Of a stretch of 64,000 bases of DNA, positions 1-8,558 are shown in pieces. The DNA is taken from positions 62,001 to 126,000 of the forward strand of contig NZ_JAEKIS010000006.1 of the NCBI RefSeq assembly GCF_017311415.1, given 5' to 3'. Positions within the stretch are counted from its first letter, which is position 1; the number at the start of each line of letters is the position of its first letter. The position numbers and the translations under genes are program-made. A model generated the notes under the pieces. That model made no database searches, had not been told where the DNA came from, and was given only the letters and a program-made list of their open reading frames with translations. The stretch comes from Salipiger abyssi (GTDB taxonomy: Bacteria > Pseudomonadota > Alphaproteobacteria > Rhodobacterales > Rhodobacteraceae).

Positions 1-1613
1 TGGTGGATGAGATCTGCGCCGACCCGCTCGCCGCCGCCCGCTCCTGGGTGCTGGAGGCGAGCGAGGCCGATCTGGTCAAACCCTGGGACCGCAGGGGCTA
101 CAAACTCCCGGGCGGCGCGCCCTACAGTGCGCAGGGCTTCATGACCTTCCTCGGCGCCAATGCCATGGTGATGGGCAAGACCAAGGGCGTCTACCCGGCG
201 GCAAAAGCACTGCTCTCGGCGGTTTACGAGGGCGCGCTGGTGCCCTTCGATACGGCGCTGAAGATCGAGGCGCGCTGGTTCACCAGCGTCATGCTCAACC
301 CGTCCTCGGGTGCGATGATCCGCACGCTGTTCCAGAGCAAGCAGGCGCTGGAGAAAGGCGCCAACCGGCCCGACGCGCCGGACAGCGCTGTGCAAAAGCT
401 GGGCATTCTCGGCGCCGGCATGATGGGCGCGGGCATCGCGCTGGTCGCGGCACAGGCGGGCATCGAGGTGGTGCTGCTCGACCGCAGCGCCGAGGCCGCC
501 GAGAAAGGCAAGAGCTACAGCGCCAGCTACATGGACAAGGGCATCGCGCGCGGCAAGGCGACGGCGGAGGACAAGGCGGCGCTGCTGGGCCGCATCACGG
601 CCAGCGGCGATTACGCCGAGCTTCGGGGCTGCGATCTGGTGATCGAGGCGGTGTTCGAAGACCCCGAGACCAAGGCCACGGCCACCCGCGAGGCCGGGGC
701 GCGGATCGCGCAGGAGGCGGTCTTTGCCACCAACACCTCCACCCTGCCCGTCTCGGATCTCGCCCGTGCCTTCGACCGGCCGCAGGACTATATCGGCATC
801 CATTTCTTCTCGCCGGTCGAGAAGATGGCGTTGGTCGAGATCATCAAGGGCCGCGAGACCGGGCCGCGTGCCGTGGCCAAGGCGCTGGATTTCGTGCGCC
901 AGATCCGCAAGACGCCCATCGTGGTCAACGACGCGCGGTTCTTCTACGCCAACCGCTGCATCATCCCCTATATCAACGAGGGCATCCGCATGGTCGGCGA
1001 GGGCGTCGCCCCCGCGCTGATAGAGAATGCCGCCAAGCTGGTGGGCATGCCGCTGGGGCCGCTGCAACTGGTCGACGAGACCTCGATCGAGCTGGGGGTG
1101 AAGATCGCCCGCGCCACCCGCGCGGCGATGGGCGAGGCCTATCCCGACGGCGCGGTCGACGCGGTGCTCTTCGAGATGGCCGACGAAGGCCGGCTGGGCC
1201 GCAAGGCGGGCGCCGGGTTCTATGCCTATGACGACAAGGGCAAGCGCGCGGGGCTCTGGGACGGGCTGACGGCGCAATACCCGCCGGAGGCGGAGCAGCC
1301 GGAGCTGCTCGACATCCAGCACCGGCTGCTCTTCATTCAGGCGCTGGAGGCGGTGCGGGCGCTGGAGGCGGGCGTGCTGGAGGATATCCGCGAGGGCGAT
1401 GTGGGCGCCATTCTCGGCTGGGGCTTTGCGCCCTGGTCGGGCGGGCCGTTCAGCTGGCTCGACATGCTGGGCACGCCCTATGCCGCCGAACGCTGCGATG
1501 CGCTCAGCGACATGCATGGCACACGCTTTGCCTGTCCGGCGCTGCTGCGCGAGATGGCGGCACGGGGCGAAAGCTTCTACGGTCGGTTCGGCGCTGCGCG
1601 GAACGCCGCCTGA
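1..1613 (+). CDS. fadJ: 3-hydroxyacyl-CoA dehydrogenase (FadJ/FadB type), 5'-truncated by the window edge
   Basis: This is the C-terminal about 536 residues of a trifunctional-type fatty acid oxidation protein, which oxidises L-3-hydroxyacyl-CoA to 3-ketoacyl-CoA with NAD. The first 120 visible residues look like the helical end of the enoyl-CoA hydratase part. The Rossmann motif GAGMMGAG follows at about residue 137 and IHFFSPVEKM carries the expected catalytic His. Two 3HCDH C-terminal domains follow. A GTG at position 3 could be read as a start, but the family is usually about 700 residues long and the hydratase active site is missing, so I read the gene as cut by the window. It ends 7 bp before the convergent deacetylase gene. 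The symbol rests on family resemblance; the upstream thiolase partner is outside the window. Confidence 0.9.
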   Translation, partial: VDEICADPLAAARSWVLEASEADLVKPWDRRGYKLPGGAPYSAQGFMTFLGANAMVMGKTKGVYPAAKALLSAVYEGALVPFDTALKIEARWFTSVMLNPSSGAMIRTLFQSKQALEKGANRPDAPDSAVQKLGILGAGMMGAGIALVAAQAGIEVVLLDRSAEAAEKGKSYSASYMDKGIARGKATAEDKAALLGRITASGDYAELRGCDLVIEAVFEDPETKATATREAGARIAQEAVFATNTSTLPVSDLARAFDRPQDYIGIHFFSPVEKMALVEIIKGRETGPRAVAKALDFVRQIRKTPIVVNDARFFYANRCIIPYINEGIRMVGEGVAPALIENAAKLVGMPLGPLQLVDETSIELGVKIARATRAAMGEAYPDGAVDAVLFEMADEGRLGRKAGAGFYAYDDKGKRAGLWDGLTAQYPPEAEQPELLDIQHRLLFIQALEAVRALEAGVLEDIREGDVGAILGWGFAPWSGGPFSWLDMLGTPYAAERCDALSDMHGTRFACPALLREMAARGESFYGRFGAARNAA

Positions 1614-1620
1614 GGCCCCG

Positions 1621-2643
1621 CTAGCCGCCCTGCGCGCCGCTCAGCACGCGGGTGAGGTTGGCGCCCAGCGTATCGCTGACATAGCCGCCCTCCTGCACAA
1701 AGAGGATCTTGCGCCCGGTGGCGGCAAAGGCCGCGCCGATGCGGGCAAAACCCTCCTGCGTGACCGCAAGTCCCCGGAAAGGATCGTCCACCGAGGCGTC
1801 GAGCCCCAGCGCCACGACGATGACATCGGCACCGAAACTGTCACAGCGCTCCAGCGCGGTGGCCAGCGTCGCGAGATAATCGGCGTCCCCGGTGCCGCGC
1901 GGCAGCGGCAGGTTGAGATTGTAGCCCAGCCCCTGCCCCTCGCCGCGTTCCTGCGCATGCCCCCAGAAGAACGGGTAGAACCGCGCCGGATCGGCATGGA
2001 TGGAGACAGTCAGCACGTCACTGCGCCCATAGAAAATGCCCTGCGTGCCATTGCCGTGATGCACGTCGACATCGACGATGGCCGGGCGCAGACCGGCGGC
2101 GCGCAGCCGTTCCGCCGCAATGGCGGAATTGTTGAAAAAACAGAACCCACCCGCCAGATCCGCAAAGGCATGATGCCCAGGAGGTCGGGAAAGTGCATAT
2201 GCCACATTACCGCCATCAAGCAGATAGTCGGCCCCGGCGATGGCGGTCTGGGCCGACCAGTAGGCCGCCTCCCAGGTATGTTCGGCAATCGGGCAGGCCG
2301 TGTCCGCCTGATGCCAGCCCGCCTGCCCCACGGCGGATTTCGGGTAGCCGTCGCTGCGGCTGGCGGGGTGGATATTGGGGATCACCTCCTCGCCCGCGCC
2401 CTCGATACGCCGCCAGCGGGTGTAGATATTGCGCAGGAAGCTGATGTATTCGGCGGTGTGCAGCCCCGCGATGGGGCCGAGCCCCGCATCGCCGGGCGCG
2501 GCAAAGGCGCAGCCTGCCGCAAGCGCGCCCCCGGTCAGGATCTCGATGCGGCGCGGCTCTTCGGGGTTGGGCAGCAGCGCGCCATTTGCCATGAAGTGAC
2601 GCGGCGCGTGGCGCCATTGCCGGTCGTCGAAAAACGCTTTCAT
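1621..2643 (-). CDS. Histone-deacetylase-family amidohydrolase, acetylpolyamine amidohydrolase-like
   Basis: This 340-residue protein is a zinc-dependent deacetylase of the HDAC/AcuC/AphA superfamily. The His dyad is at RPPGHH (H157/H158). Zinc ligands are D193 and H195 in DVDVHHG and D282 in GLDAS, and the catalytic Tyr is in EGGY (Y321). Length and spacing of these residues are almost those of the Mycoplana acetylpolyamine amidohydrolase, which removes acetyl groups from N-acetylputrescine and related amines. It is the last gene of an eight-gene operon; its ATG overlaps the GNAT stop by 4 bp (ATGA), so translation is probably coupled. A deacetylase beside an acetyltransferase and a polyamine-type importer argues for a small acetylated amine, not a protein, as substrate. 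That substrate call is inference; an acetoin-utilisation (AcuC) role is less likely. Confidence 0.88.
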   Translation of the reverse strand: MKAFFDDRQWRHAPRHFMANGALLPNPEEPRRIEILTGGALAAGCAFAAPGDAGLGPIAGLHTAEYISFLRNIYTRWRRIEGAGEEVIPNIHPASRSDGYPKSAVGQAGWHQADTACPIAEHTWEAAYWSAQTAIAGADYLLDGGNVAYALSRPPGHHAFADLAGGFCFFNNSAIAAERLRAAGLRPAIVDVDVHHGNGTQGIFYGRSDVLTVSIHADPARFYPFFWGHAQERGEGQGLGYNLNLPLPRGTGDADYLATLATALERCDSFGADVIVVALGLDASVDDPFRGLAVTQEGFARIGAAFAATGRKILFVQEGGYVSDTLGANLTRVLSGAQGG

Positions 2644-3119
2644 TCGCTCGCTCCAAGGGCCGCGATGCCGGCCTCGTCCAGAAACATCTCGGTATGGTGC
2701 TCGGCGGGGACGAAACCGAGCCGGTCGTAGAACCGCCGCGCCGCCGGGTTGTCGTGATAGACATTGAGCTTCAGCGCCCCGGCGCCCCAGACCGCCGCCG
2801 CGTCGCGCGCCACCGCAGCCAGCAGGCGCGGCCCCAGCCGCTGGCCGCGCCGCGCGGGCGACACCCAGAGATCGGACACATAGCTCACCACAAGCCCTTT
2901 CGAGGTCGAGAGGCTTGGCGAATAGAGCGCCAGCCCGACAAGCTCCGCCGCCTGCTCCGCCAGCATCGCGCGGAACACCGGGTGCCGGCCAAAACCCGCG
3001 CGGCGCAGGTCGTCCTCGCTCGACAGATGCCTGTCGCCCAGCGTCTCGGACAGCGCCGCCAGCGCGGCGTTGAGGCGCGGCATGTCGGCCTCCTCGGCCA
3101 GTTGGAACGTGATCGTCAT
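2640..3119 (-). CDS. GNAT-family N-acetyltransferase
   Basis: This 159-residue GCN5-type acetyltransferase transfers acetyl from acetyl-CoA to an amine. The acetyl-CoA loop appears as RRGQRLG after the strand VSDLWVSP, and the C-terminal LNVYHDNPAARRFYDRLGF matches the end of the GNAT fold. Its ATG overlaps the stop of the upstream beta-keto acid cleavage gene (ATGA) and its own stop overlaps the deacetylase start in the same way, so it sits translationally coupled between both. The substrate is unknown; the operon suggests an amine imported by the ABC system or an amino intermediate. SpeG-like spermidine acetylation is one option but no specific SpeG signature is visible. Confidence 0.85.
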   Translation of the reverse strand: MTITFQLAEEADMPRLNAALAALSETLGDRHLSSEDDLRRAGFGRHPVFRAMLAEQAAELVGLALYSPSLSTSKGLVVSYVSDLWVSPARRGQRLGPRLLAAVARDAAAVWGAGALKLNVYHDNPAARRFYDRLGFVPAEHHTEMFLDEAGIAALGASE

Positions 3120-4042
3120 ATCGCCGTCCGGTCCGCACCCTTGAGCCCCAGCAGCGCGCGCGCCTCGTCGGGGCTGGCAGGCTCGCGGCCCAGCTCCTCG
3201 ACGATACGGCGGATCTTTTCCACCTGCTCGGCATTGGAGCGCGCCAGCCGTCCGCGCGACAGCATGAGGCTGTCTTCGAGCCCGACGCGCACATGCCCGC
3301 CCATCGCCGCCGCCATCGCCGCCAGCGGCATCTGGTGACGGCCCGCCGCGAGTACGGAAAACGCATAACCGTCAGGGAAAAGCTTGTCGGCGATCCGCTT
3401 CATATGGCTGAGACTTTCCGGATCGGCGCCGATCCCGCCCAGCACCCCGAAGACGAATTGCAGGAACAATGGCCCCTGCACCATGCCGCGATCCACGAAA
3501 TGCCGCAGCATGTAGAGATGGCCGACATCGTAGCATTCGAACTCGAACCGCGCGCCGCGTTTCGCGCCCAGCTCGGTCAGCACATGGGCGATGTCGCGCG
3601 GGGTGTTCTTGAAGATGAGATCGTCCGAGCCCTCCAGAAACGGCTGCTCCCAGTCGTGTTTCCACTCCGAGATACGCTCGGCCATCGGATAGAGCGCGAA
3701 ATTCATGCTGCCCATGTTGAGCGAACACATCTCGGGCGCCATTTCCATCGGCGCGGCCAGACGCTCGTCGAGCGTCATGGTGGCGCTGCCGCCGGTGGTG
3801 AGGTTCAGCACCGCGCCGGTGGCCTGTTTGAGCTGCGGCAGGAAGGCGGCGTAATGCGCGGGGCTGGCCGAGGGGCGCCCGGTCTCGGGGTCGCGCGCAT
3901 GCAGGTGCAGGATCGCCGCCCCCGCTTCCGCCGCAGCGACCCCTTGCGCCACCATCTCGTCGGCGCTCACCGGCAGATAGGGCGACATGGAGGGCGTGTG
4001 TATCGAGCCGGTCAGCGCGCAGGTGATCACGATCTTCGACAT
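3116..4042 (-). CDS. Beta-keto acid cleavage enzyme (BKACE, DUF849 family)
   Basis: This 308-residue TIM-barrel enzyme belongs to the family of 3-keto-5-aminohexanoate cleavage enzyme (Kce). The family condenses a beta-keto acid with acetyl-CoA and releases acetoacetate and a new CoA ester. The N-terminal strand KIVITCALTGS and the metal motif HLHARDP (H46, H48) are at the same positions as in Kce. The C-terminal VRVGLED motif is also present. It lies 1 nt after the aminotransferase gene and 4-bp overlaps the GNAT gene. A transaminase directly upstream could supply its beta-keto acid from a beta-amino acid. The keto acid is unknown; lysine fermentation is unlikely because the other genes of that pathway are absent here. 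Confidence 0.9.
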   Translation of the reverse strand: MSKIVITCALTGSIHTPSMSPYLPVSADEMVAQGVAAAEAGAAILHLHARDPETGRPSASPAHYAAFLPQLKQATGAVLNLTTGGSATMTLDERLAAPMEMAPEMCSLNMGSMNFALYPMAERISEWKHDWEQPFLEGSDDLIFKNTPRDIAHVLTELGAKRGARFEFECYDVGHLYMLRHFVDRGMVQGPLFLQFVFGVLGGIGADPESLSHMKRIADKLFPDGYAFSVLAAGRHQMPLAAMAAAMGGHVRVGLEDSLMLSRGRLARSNAEQVEKIRRIVEELGREPASPDEARALLGLKGADRTAI

Positions 4043-4043
4043 G

Positions 4044-5381
4044 TCAGCTCACCCGGTCGAGCGCCGGCAGCTCGGCGCGGAACTGGCTCAGCGACAGGTC
4101 CAGCCCCTCGACGATCTCGTCGAGATGGGTGTCGGTCACGATGAGCGGCGGGCAGACCAGGATGTGATCGCCCTCGACCCCGTCGCGGGTGCGGCGGGAA
4201 TAGACGATCAGCCCATTCTCATAGGCGATCTGCACGAACCGCTCGAAGGCACGCAACTCCTTCGGCAGTGGCGTCTTGGCCACCGGATCGGCCATGAACT
4301 CGAAGGCCAGCAGCAGCCCCTTGCCGCGCACATCGCCGATGATCTCGTGTTTCTGCGCCAGCGCGTGCAGCCGCGCCTTGAGCCGCGCGCCCATGAGCGC
4401 GGCGTTGTCCACCAGCCCCTGCGCGTCGATCTCGTCGAGCACGGCGGCGCCGGCGGCGCAGGCCAGCGGGTTGCCGGCATAGGTGAAGCCATGGGCGAAC
4501 CCGCCCTGATCGAGCACCGGGGCGACCATCCAGTCCGGCGCCACGATGCCGCCCAGCGGCGCATAGCCGGCGGCAAAGCCCTTTGACAGCACCACGATAT
4601 CCGGCCGTATGTTCCAGTGCTCGCAACCGAGAAAGGCGCCCGTGCGCCCCGCCCCGGTCATCACCTCATCCATGATCAGCAGCACGCCATGACGGTCGCA
4701 GATCTCGCGGATGCGCTCCATATAGCCCGCCGGCGGCACCAGCGCGCCGGTCGAGGCGCCGCCCACCGGTTCCAGCAGGAAGGCGAGCACGCTGTCCTCG
4801 CCCTCCATCAGAATCAGATCTTCGAGCATATCGGCATAGTGACGCCCGGTCGCCGGATCCTCCGGATCGCGCCCGTCGAGATAGGCGCGCGGCGCCGGCA
4901 CCTTGGGCATCTCGCGCATCATCGGCGCGAAAGGCGCGGTGAGCGAGCGATAGCCGGTCACCGCCAGCGCCCCAAGCGTGCAGCCGTGATAGGACGGGCT
5001 GCGCGAGATCACCTTCCACCGGCTGCCGCGCCCGGTGGAAACGGCATATTGCCGCGCAAGCTTCATCGCGCTTTCGATGGCCTCCGACCCGCCGGAGACG
5101 AAGAACACCTTGTTAAGCCCCGGCGGCATCTTTTCCACGGTCTTTGCGGCGAGGCGCTCGCTCGCCTCGGTCTCGAAATGAAGACGGTAGCCGAAGGTCG
5201 CGCGCTCCATCTGCTCGCGCATGGCGGCGAGCACATTGGCGTTGGAATGGCCGATATTGCAGACCATGGCGCCGGAAGAGCCGTCGAGATAGCGCTTGCC
5301 GTCAGTGTCCCACATATAGACGCCGCGGGCCTGGTCGAGCACGGGTTTGCGCCCGTGACCCTGGTAGAAAAGGTGGCTCAT
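4044..5381 (-). CDS. Class III (omega) aminotransferase, PLP-dependent
   Basis: This 445-residue fold-type I aminotransferase transfers an amino group from an omega-amino acid, diamine or polyamine to pyruvate or a similar acceptor. The cofactor pocket is visible as SGGSEAIESAMK, the HG-type phosphate loop SYHGCT, the aspartate in LIMDEVMTGAGRTG and the PLP lysine in VLSKGFAAGYAPLGG. Its ATG overlaps the stop of the ABC ATPase gene (ATGA), tying import and metabolism together. Substrate cannot be read from sequence. Polyamine:pyruvate, beta-alanine:pyruvate and taurine-type enzymes all belong here, and the polyamine-like importer favours an amine. Confidence 0.9.
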   Translation of the reverse strand: MSHLFYQGHGRKPVLDQARGVYMWDTDGKRYLDGSSGAMVCNIGHSNANVLAAMREQMERATFGYRLHFETEASERLAAKTVEKMPPGLNKVFFVSGGSEAIESAMKLARQYAVSTGRGSRWKVISRSPSYHGCTLGALAVTGYRSLTAPFAPMMREMPKVPAPRAYLDGRDPEDPATGRHYADMLEDLILMEGEDSVLAFLLEPVGGASTGALVPPAGYMERIREICDRHGVLLIMDEVMTGAGRTGAFLGCEHWNIRPDIVVLSKGFAAGYAPLGGIVAPDWMVAPVLDQGGFAHGFTYAGNPLACAAGAAVLDEIDAQGLVDNAALMGARLKARLHALAQKHEIIGDVRGKGLLLAFEFMADPVAKTPLPKELRAFERFVQIAYENGLIVYSRRTRDGVEGDHILVCPPLIVTDTHLDEIVEGLDLSLSQFRAELPALDRVS

Positions 5382-6463
5382 TTGGTCTCCGTCGGAAGGG
5401 CCGAGGCGTCTTTCGGGCGGAAGCCGATCCGCACCGGGGCGCCCTGTTCGAAAGGTCGTTCGTCGATCATGTTGATGGCTTGAAGCTGGCGGTCGCCGAG
5501 CCGCAGGAAATAGCGCACGGTCTGGCCCTGGTAATCCACGGTCTCGACCCGCGCGGGCGCGGTGAGCAGGCCGGGCGGCGCCTCGGCCTCGGGCAGCACC
5601 GCGAGCTTTTCGGCGCGCAGCACAAGCTGCGCGGGCCCCGGCCCGGAGAGCCGCTGCGCCTTTTCCGCCGGCACCGCCACGCTGCCAAAGGGCGCGACGT
5701 CGAGCGTGGCGCCCTCGGCGCCGGTCGCGGTGCAGGCGGCGGGCAGCATGTTGGAAGCGCCGAGGAAATTCGCCACGAATTCGCTGGCGGGGTTGTTATA
5801 GACCTCCTCCGGCGCGCCCATCTGCTCGACCCGGCCGGCGCTCATCACCACGATGCTGTCGGACATGGCCAGCGCCTCGGACTGGTCGTGGGTGACGAAA
5901 ACGGTGGTGACGCCAATCTGGTCCTGAATGCGCTTCAGCTCCACCCGCATATCCTCGCGCAGATTGGCGTCGAGCGCCGAGAGCGGCTCGTCGAGCAACA
6001 GCACGTCAGGCTCGATGACGATGGCCCGGGCCAGCGCGATGCGCTGCTGCTGGCCGCCCGAGAGCGCCTTTGGATAGCGCTCGCCCACATGCGGCAGCTG
6101 CACCAGATCGAGCGCCTTCTGCACCCGCCCGGCGATCTCGGATTTCGGCACGTCGCGGTATTTCAGCCCGAAGGCGACATTCTCGGCCACGGTCTTGTGC
6201 GGAAACAGCGCGTAGTTCTGGAACACGATGCCGAGGTTGCGCTTGTGGATCGGCACATCGTTCACGCGCTTGCCGCCGATCAGGATCTCGCCCTCGCTCG
6301 GGTCGAGCAACCCCGCGATCATGCGCAGATTGGTGGTCTTGCCGCAGCCCGAGGGGCCGAGCAGCGTGACGAAGGCGCCGTCGGGGATCTCGATGCTGGT
6401 CTTGTGCACCGCGGTGAACTTGTGAAAGCGCTTCACGACGTTGCGGAGGGTGACGGAGCTCAT
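5378..6463 (-). CDS. ABC transporter ATPase, spermidine/putrescine type (PotA-like)
   Basis: This 361-residue cytoplasmic ATPase of the CUT1/PotA subfamily energises the importer encoded upstream. Walker A is GPSGCGKTT (36-44), the Q-loop follows at FQNYALFPHKTV, the signature is LSGGQQQR and Walker B is VLLLDEPLSALD. The C-terminal about 110 residues form the TOBE regulatory domain. It is the fourth gene of the operon, separated from the binding-protein gene by 127 bp that hold a perfect 29-bp inverted repeat. Substrate is inferred from the system type; opine or amino-acid-derived amines are alternatives. Confidence 0.93.
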   Translation of the reverse strand: MSSVTLRNVVKRFHKFTAVHKTSIEIPDGAFVTLLGPSGCGKTTNLRMIAGLLDPSEGEILIGGKRVNDVPIHKRNLGIVFQNYALFPHKTVAENVAFGLKYRDVPKSEIAGRVQKALDLVQLPHVGERYPKALSGGQQQRIALARAIVIEPDVLLLDEPLSALDANLREDMRVELKRIQDQIGVTTVFVTHDQSEALAMSDSIVVMSAGRVEQMGAPEEVYNNPASEFVANFLGASNMLPAACTATGAEGATLDVAPFGSVAVPAEKAQRLSGPGPAQLVLRAEKLAVLPEAEAPPGLLTAPARVETVDYQGQTVRYFLRLGDRQLQAINMIDERPFEQGAPVRIGFRPKDASALPTETK

Positions 6464-6506
6464 GGGCGGTCCTGTCGGTGGGATCGGAAGGGGAAATCGG
6501 AGGCAT

Positions 6507-6577
6507 CACCCGCCCCGGGCTCGACCCGGGGCCTCTGGCCTGGAGGGGGAGGCCCCGGGTCGAGCCCGGGGCGGGTG
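6507..6577. repeat. Perfect 29-bp inverted repeat between the binding-protein and ATPase genes
   Basis: Arms 6507-6535 and 6549-6577 are exact reverse complements, with a 13-nt loop. Each arm has a core of the type CCCCGGGCTCGACCCGGGG that is itself nearly palindromic. It lies 14 bp downstream of the binding-protein stop codon on the transcribed strand. Such GC hairpins often stabilise the mRNA of the binding protein and lower expression of distal genes; that role is inference. No T-tract follows, so it is not a classic terminator. Confidence 0.85.
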
Positions 6578-6590
6578 TCTCGATCTGGGG

Positions 6591-7742
6591 TCAGTAGCCC
6601 TTTTGCACGCGGCCGAAGGTCTTGGACCACTCCGCCTCGTTACCGTTCCAGTAGTCCGGATCGGCAAAGGTCAGCCCCTCCAGCGTGCCCTTGGGATCGA
6701 AGGCCGGCAGCGTCGGGATCTTGGACCCCAGATCCACCTTGTTGGGATCGAGCGCCGGCGGGTAGTTCTGCCCTTCAGCCACGGCGATGGAGGTTTCCGG
6801 CGCCAGCATGAAGTTCAGCAGCTCTTCGCAGGCCTCCATCGGCGAGCCCTTGAGCACGAAGAGGCATTCCTGCCAGCCATAGCCGTTGGGCGGATCGTAA
6901 TAGCCGATATCGTGGCCCTGCTCCTGAAGCGCATAGATCCGGCCCGACCAGCCTTCGGTCACATAGATCTCCTCCTCGGCCAGCAGCGACATCAGCTCAG
7001 CACCCGAGGTCCAGTATTTCAGCGACAGGTCGCGATGGGCGCGGATCGCGTCCCAGACGGCTTCCATATCGGTGGCGCCGTTCGGATCCTGCCCGGTTTG
7101 CAGCGAGGCGAACCAGATCCGCGTGCGCCAGTCGTTCCAGCCGGCGATCTTGCCCTTATAGGCCTCGTCGATGAGGATCTTGGCGCCTTTCTGCTGCATC
7201 TCCTCGTCGGAGATGTATTTGCGGTTATAGGCCAGCCCCGTGGTGCCGTAATCATAGGGCACGCAGGACAGCGCCCCGCCCGAGACCTTGCGGAACACCT
7301 CCACCAGCTTGGGGATGACAAATTCGAGATTGGGGATATTGGCCTCGTTCAGCTCGGAGCTGAGGCCGAGATTGTGATAGCGCGCATAGTCGAACACCCC
7401 GGACAGGTGGGCAATATTGTATTCGCCCGGCTGGCTGGCCTTGACGCGGGAGAGGTATTCGTCGCCGCCACCGAAGGTGCCGTCGACCACCTCGATGCCG
7501 GTATCGGCGGTATAGGGATCGAAGGCGTATTCGCGGAACGCCTCGGAGACCACGCCGCCCCAGCCGTCAAAGCGCACCTGGCCGACCGTCTGGGCATTGG
7601 CGTAGCGGGCAAAGGGCGTCTGCACGCCATAGGCCAGACCCGCCGCGCCGATCAGGCCGAGAAAGCTGCGGCGGTCGAGATCGCCATTCATATAACGTTC
7701 GCGCAAACGCTCATAACGGATTGTATTGTCGATTTTTTTCAC
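6591..7742 (-). CDS. Periplasmic substrate-binding protein of a polyamine-type ABC importer (Tat signal)
   Basis: This 383-residue extracellular solute-binding protein of the PotD/PotF group captures the substrate in the periplasm. It starts at a GTG (7742) with AAGGAG six bases upstream. A long N-region is followed by DRRSFLGLIGAAGLA, a twin-arginine signal that suggests export in a folded state. The mature part begins near TVGQVRFDGWGG, typical for the family. It is transcribed 33 bp after the second permease gene. Placement of the binding protein after the permeases and before the ATPase is common in Rhodobacteraceae polyamine-like systems. Ligand is not readable from the sequence. Confidence 0.92.
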   Translation of the reverse strand: MKKIDNTIRYERLRERYMNGDLDRRSFLGLIGAAGLAYGVQTPFARYANAQTVGQVRFDGWGGVVSEAFREYAFDPYTADTGIEVVDGTFGGGDEYLSRVKASQPGEYNIAHLSGVFDYARYHNLGLSSELNEANIPNLEFVIPKLVEVFRKVSGGALSCVPYDYGTTGLAYNRKYISDEEMQQKGAKILIDEAYKGKIAGWNDWRTRIWFASLQTGQDPNGATDMEAVWDAIRAHRDLSLKYWTSGAELMSLLAEEEIYVTEGWSGRIYALQEQGHDIGYYDPPNGYGWQECLFVLKGSPMEACEELLNFMLAPETSIAVAEGQNYPPALDPNKVDLGSKIPTLPAFDPKGTLEGLTFADPDYWNGNEAEWSKTFGRVQKGY

Positions 7743-7775
7743 GATTTACTCCTTGTCGGATCAGGCGAAGCGGTG

Positions 7776-8558
7776 TCAGCCGCTCTTTTTGGATAGTTGT
7801 CTTGCGATGGCCGCCCCGAGCAGCGGCAGGCCCACGGTCATGACGATCATCACCGTGCCCAGCGCGTTGATCTCGGGGCTGATGGAATTGCGCAGCATGG
7901 CGAAGATCTGGGTCGGCACCGTCTCGACCCCGCCGGGCTTCCAGAACAGCGTGCCGGTGATGTCGTCGAAACTGATGGTGAAGGCGAAAAGCCCGCCCGC
8001 CAGCACCGCCGGCAGCATCAGCGGCAGGGTGATCTGGAAAAAGGTCTGCATCGGGCTCGCACCGAGGCTCATCGCCGCCTCCTCCACATCGCGGCGGATC
8101 GACACCAGCCGCGCCTGCACCACGAGGATCACGAAGGGCAGCGTAAAGATGACATGGCCGAAGAGCAGCAGCGCAAAGCTCTTGTTGATGCCCAGCACGT
8201 TGAGAAAGAGCAGCAGCGCCACCGCCAGCACCACCTCGGGCACGAGGATCGGTGCGATCAGCAGGGTCGAGACCACATTCGCCCCCGGCACCCGGTAGCG
8301 CACCAGCGCGAGGCTCGCCAGCACCCCCAGCGTCGTCGAGATCAGGGCCGTCAGCAGCCCCAGCACGATGGAGGTGCGAAAGGCGCGCAGGATCGCCTCG
8401 TTCTGCGCCAGCTCCACGAACCAGCGGAAGGAAAAGCCGGTCATCGGGAAGCTGCCGAACTGCGAGGCGTTGAAGCTCAGCAGCACCACCACCGCGACCG
8501 GCAGGAACATGAAGAGATAGACGAGGATCGCGTAACCGCGGATGACAAACCAGCCCAT
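7776..8558 (-). CDS. ABC transporter permease (PotC-like)
   Basis: This 260-residue inner-membrane permease has about six hydrophobic segments, the first at VYLFMFLPVAVVVLLSF. The EAA loop that docks the ATPase reads as EEAAMSLGASPMQTFFQITLP. Together with the neighbouring PotB-like permease it forms the membrane channel of the importer. Its ATG shares one base with the upstream stop (TGATG), indicating translational coupling. Confidence 0.92.
   Translation of the reverse strand: MGWFVIRGYAILVYLFMFLPVAVVVLLSFNASQFGSFPMTGFSFRWFVELAQNEAILRAFRTSIVLGLLTALISTTLGVLASLALVRYRVPGANVVSTLLIAPILVPEVVLAVALLLFLNVLGINKSFALLLFGHVIFTLPFVILVVQARLVSIRRDVEEAAMSLGASPMQTFFQITLPLMLPAVLAGGLFAFTISFDDITGTLFWKPGGVETVPTQIFAMLRNSISPEINALGTVMIVMTVGLPLLGAAIARQLSKKSG

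Noticed and set aside
3-1613. Complete gene starting at GTG 3
   Set aside because: The product would lack the hydratase active site and 170-200 residues of the family; truncation by the window is the simpler explanation.
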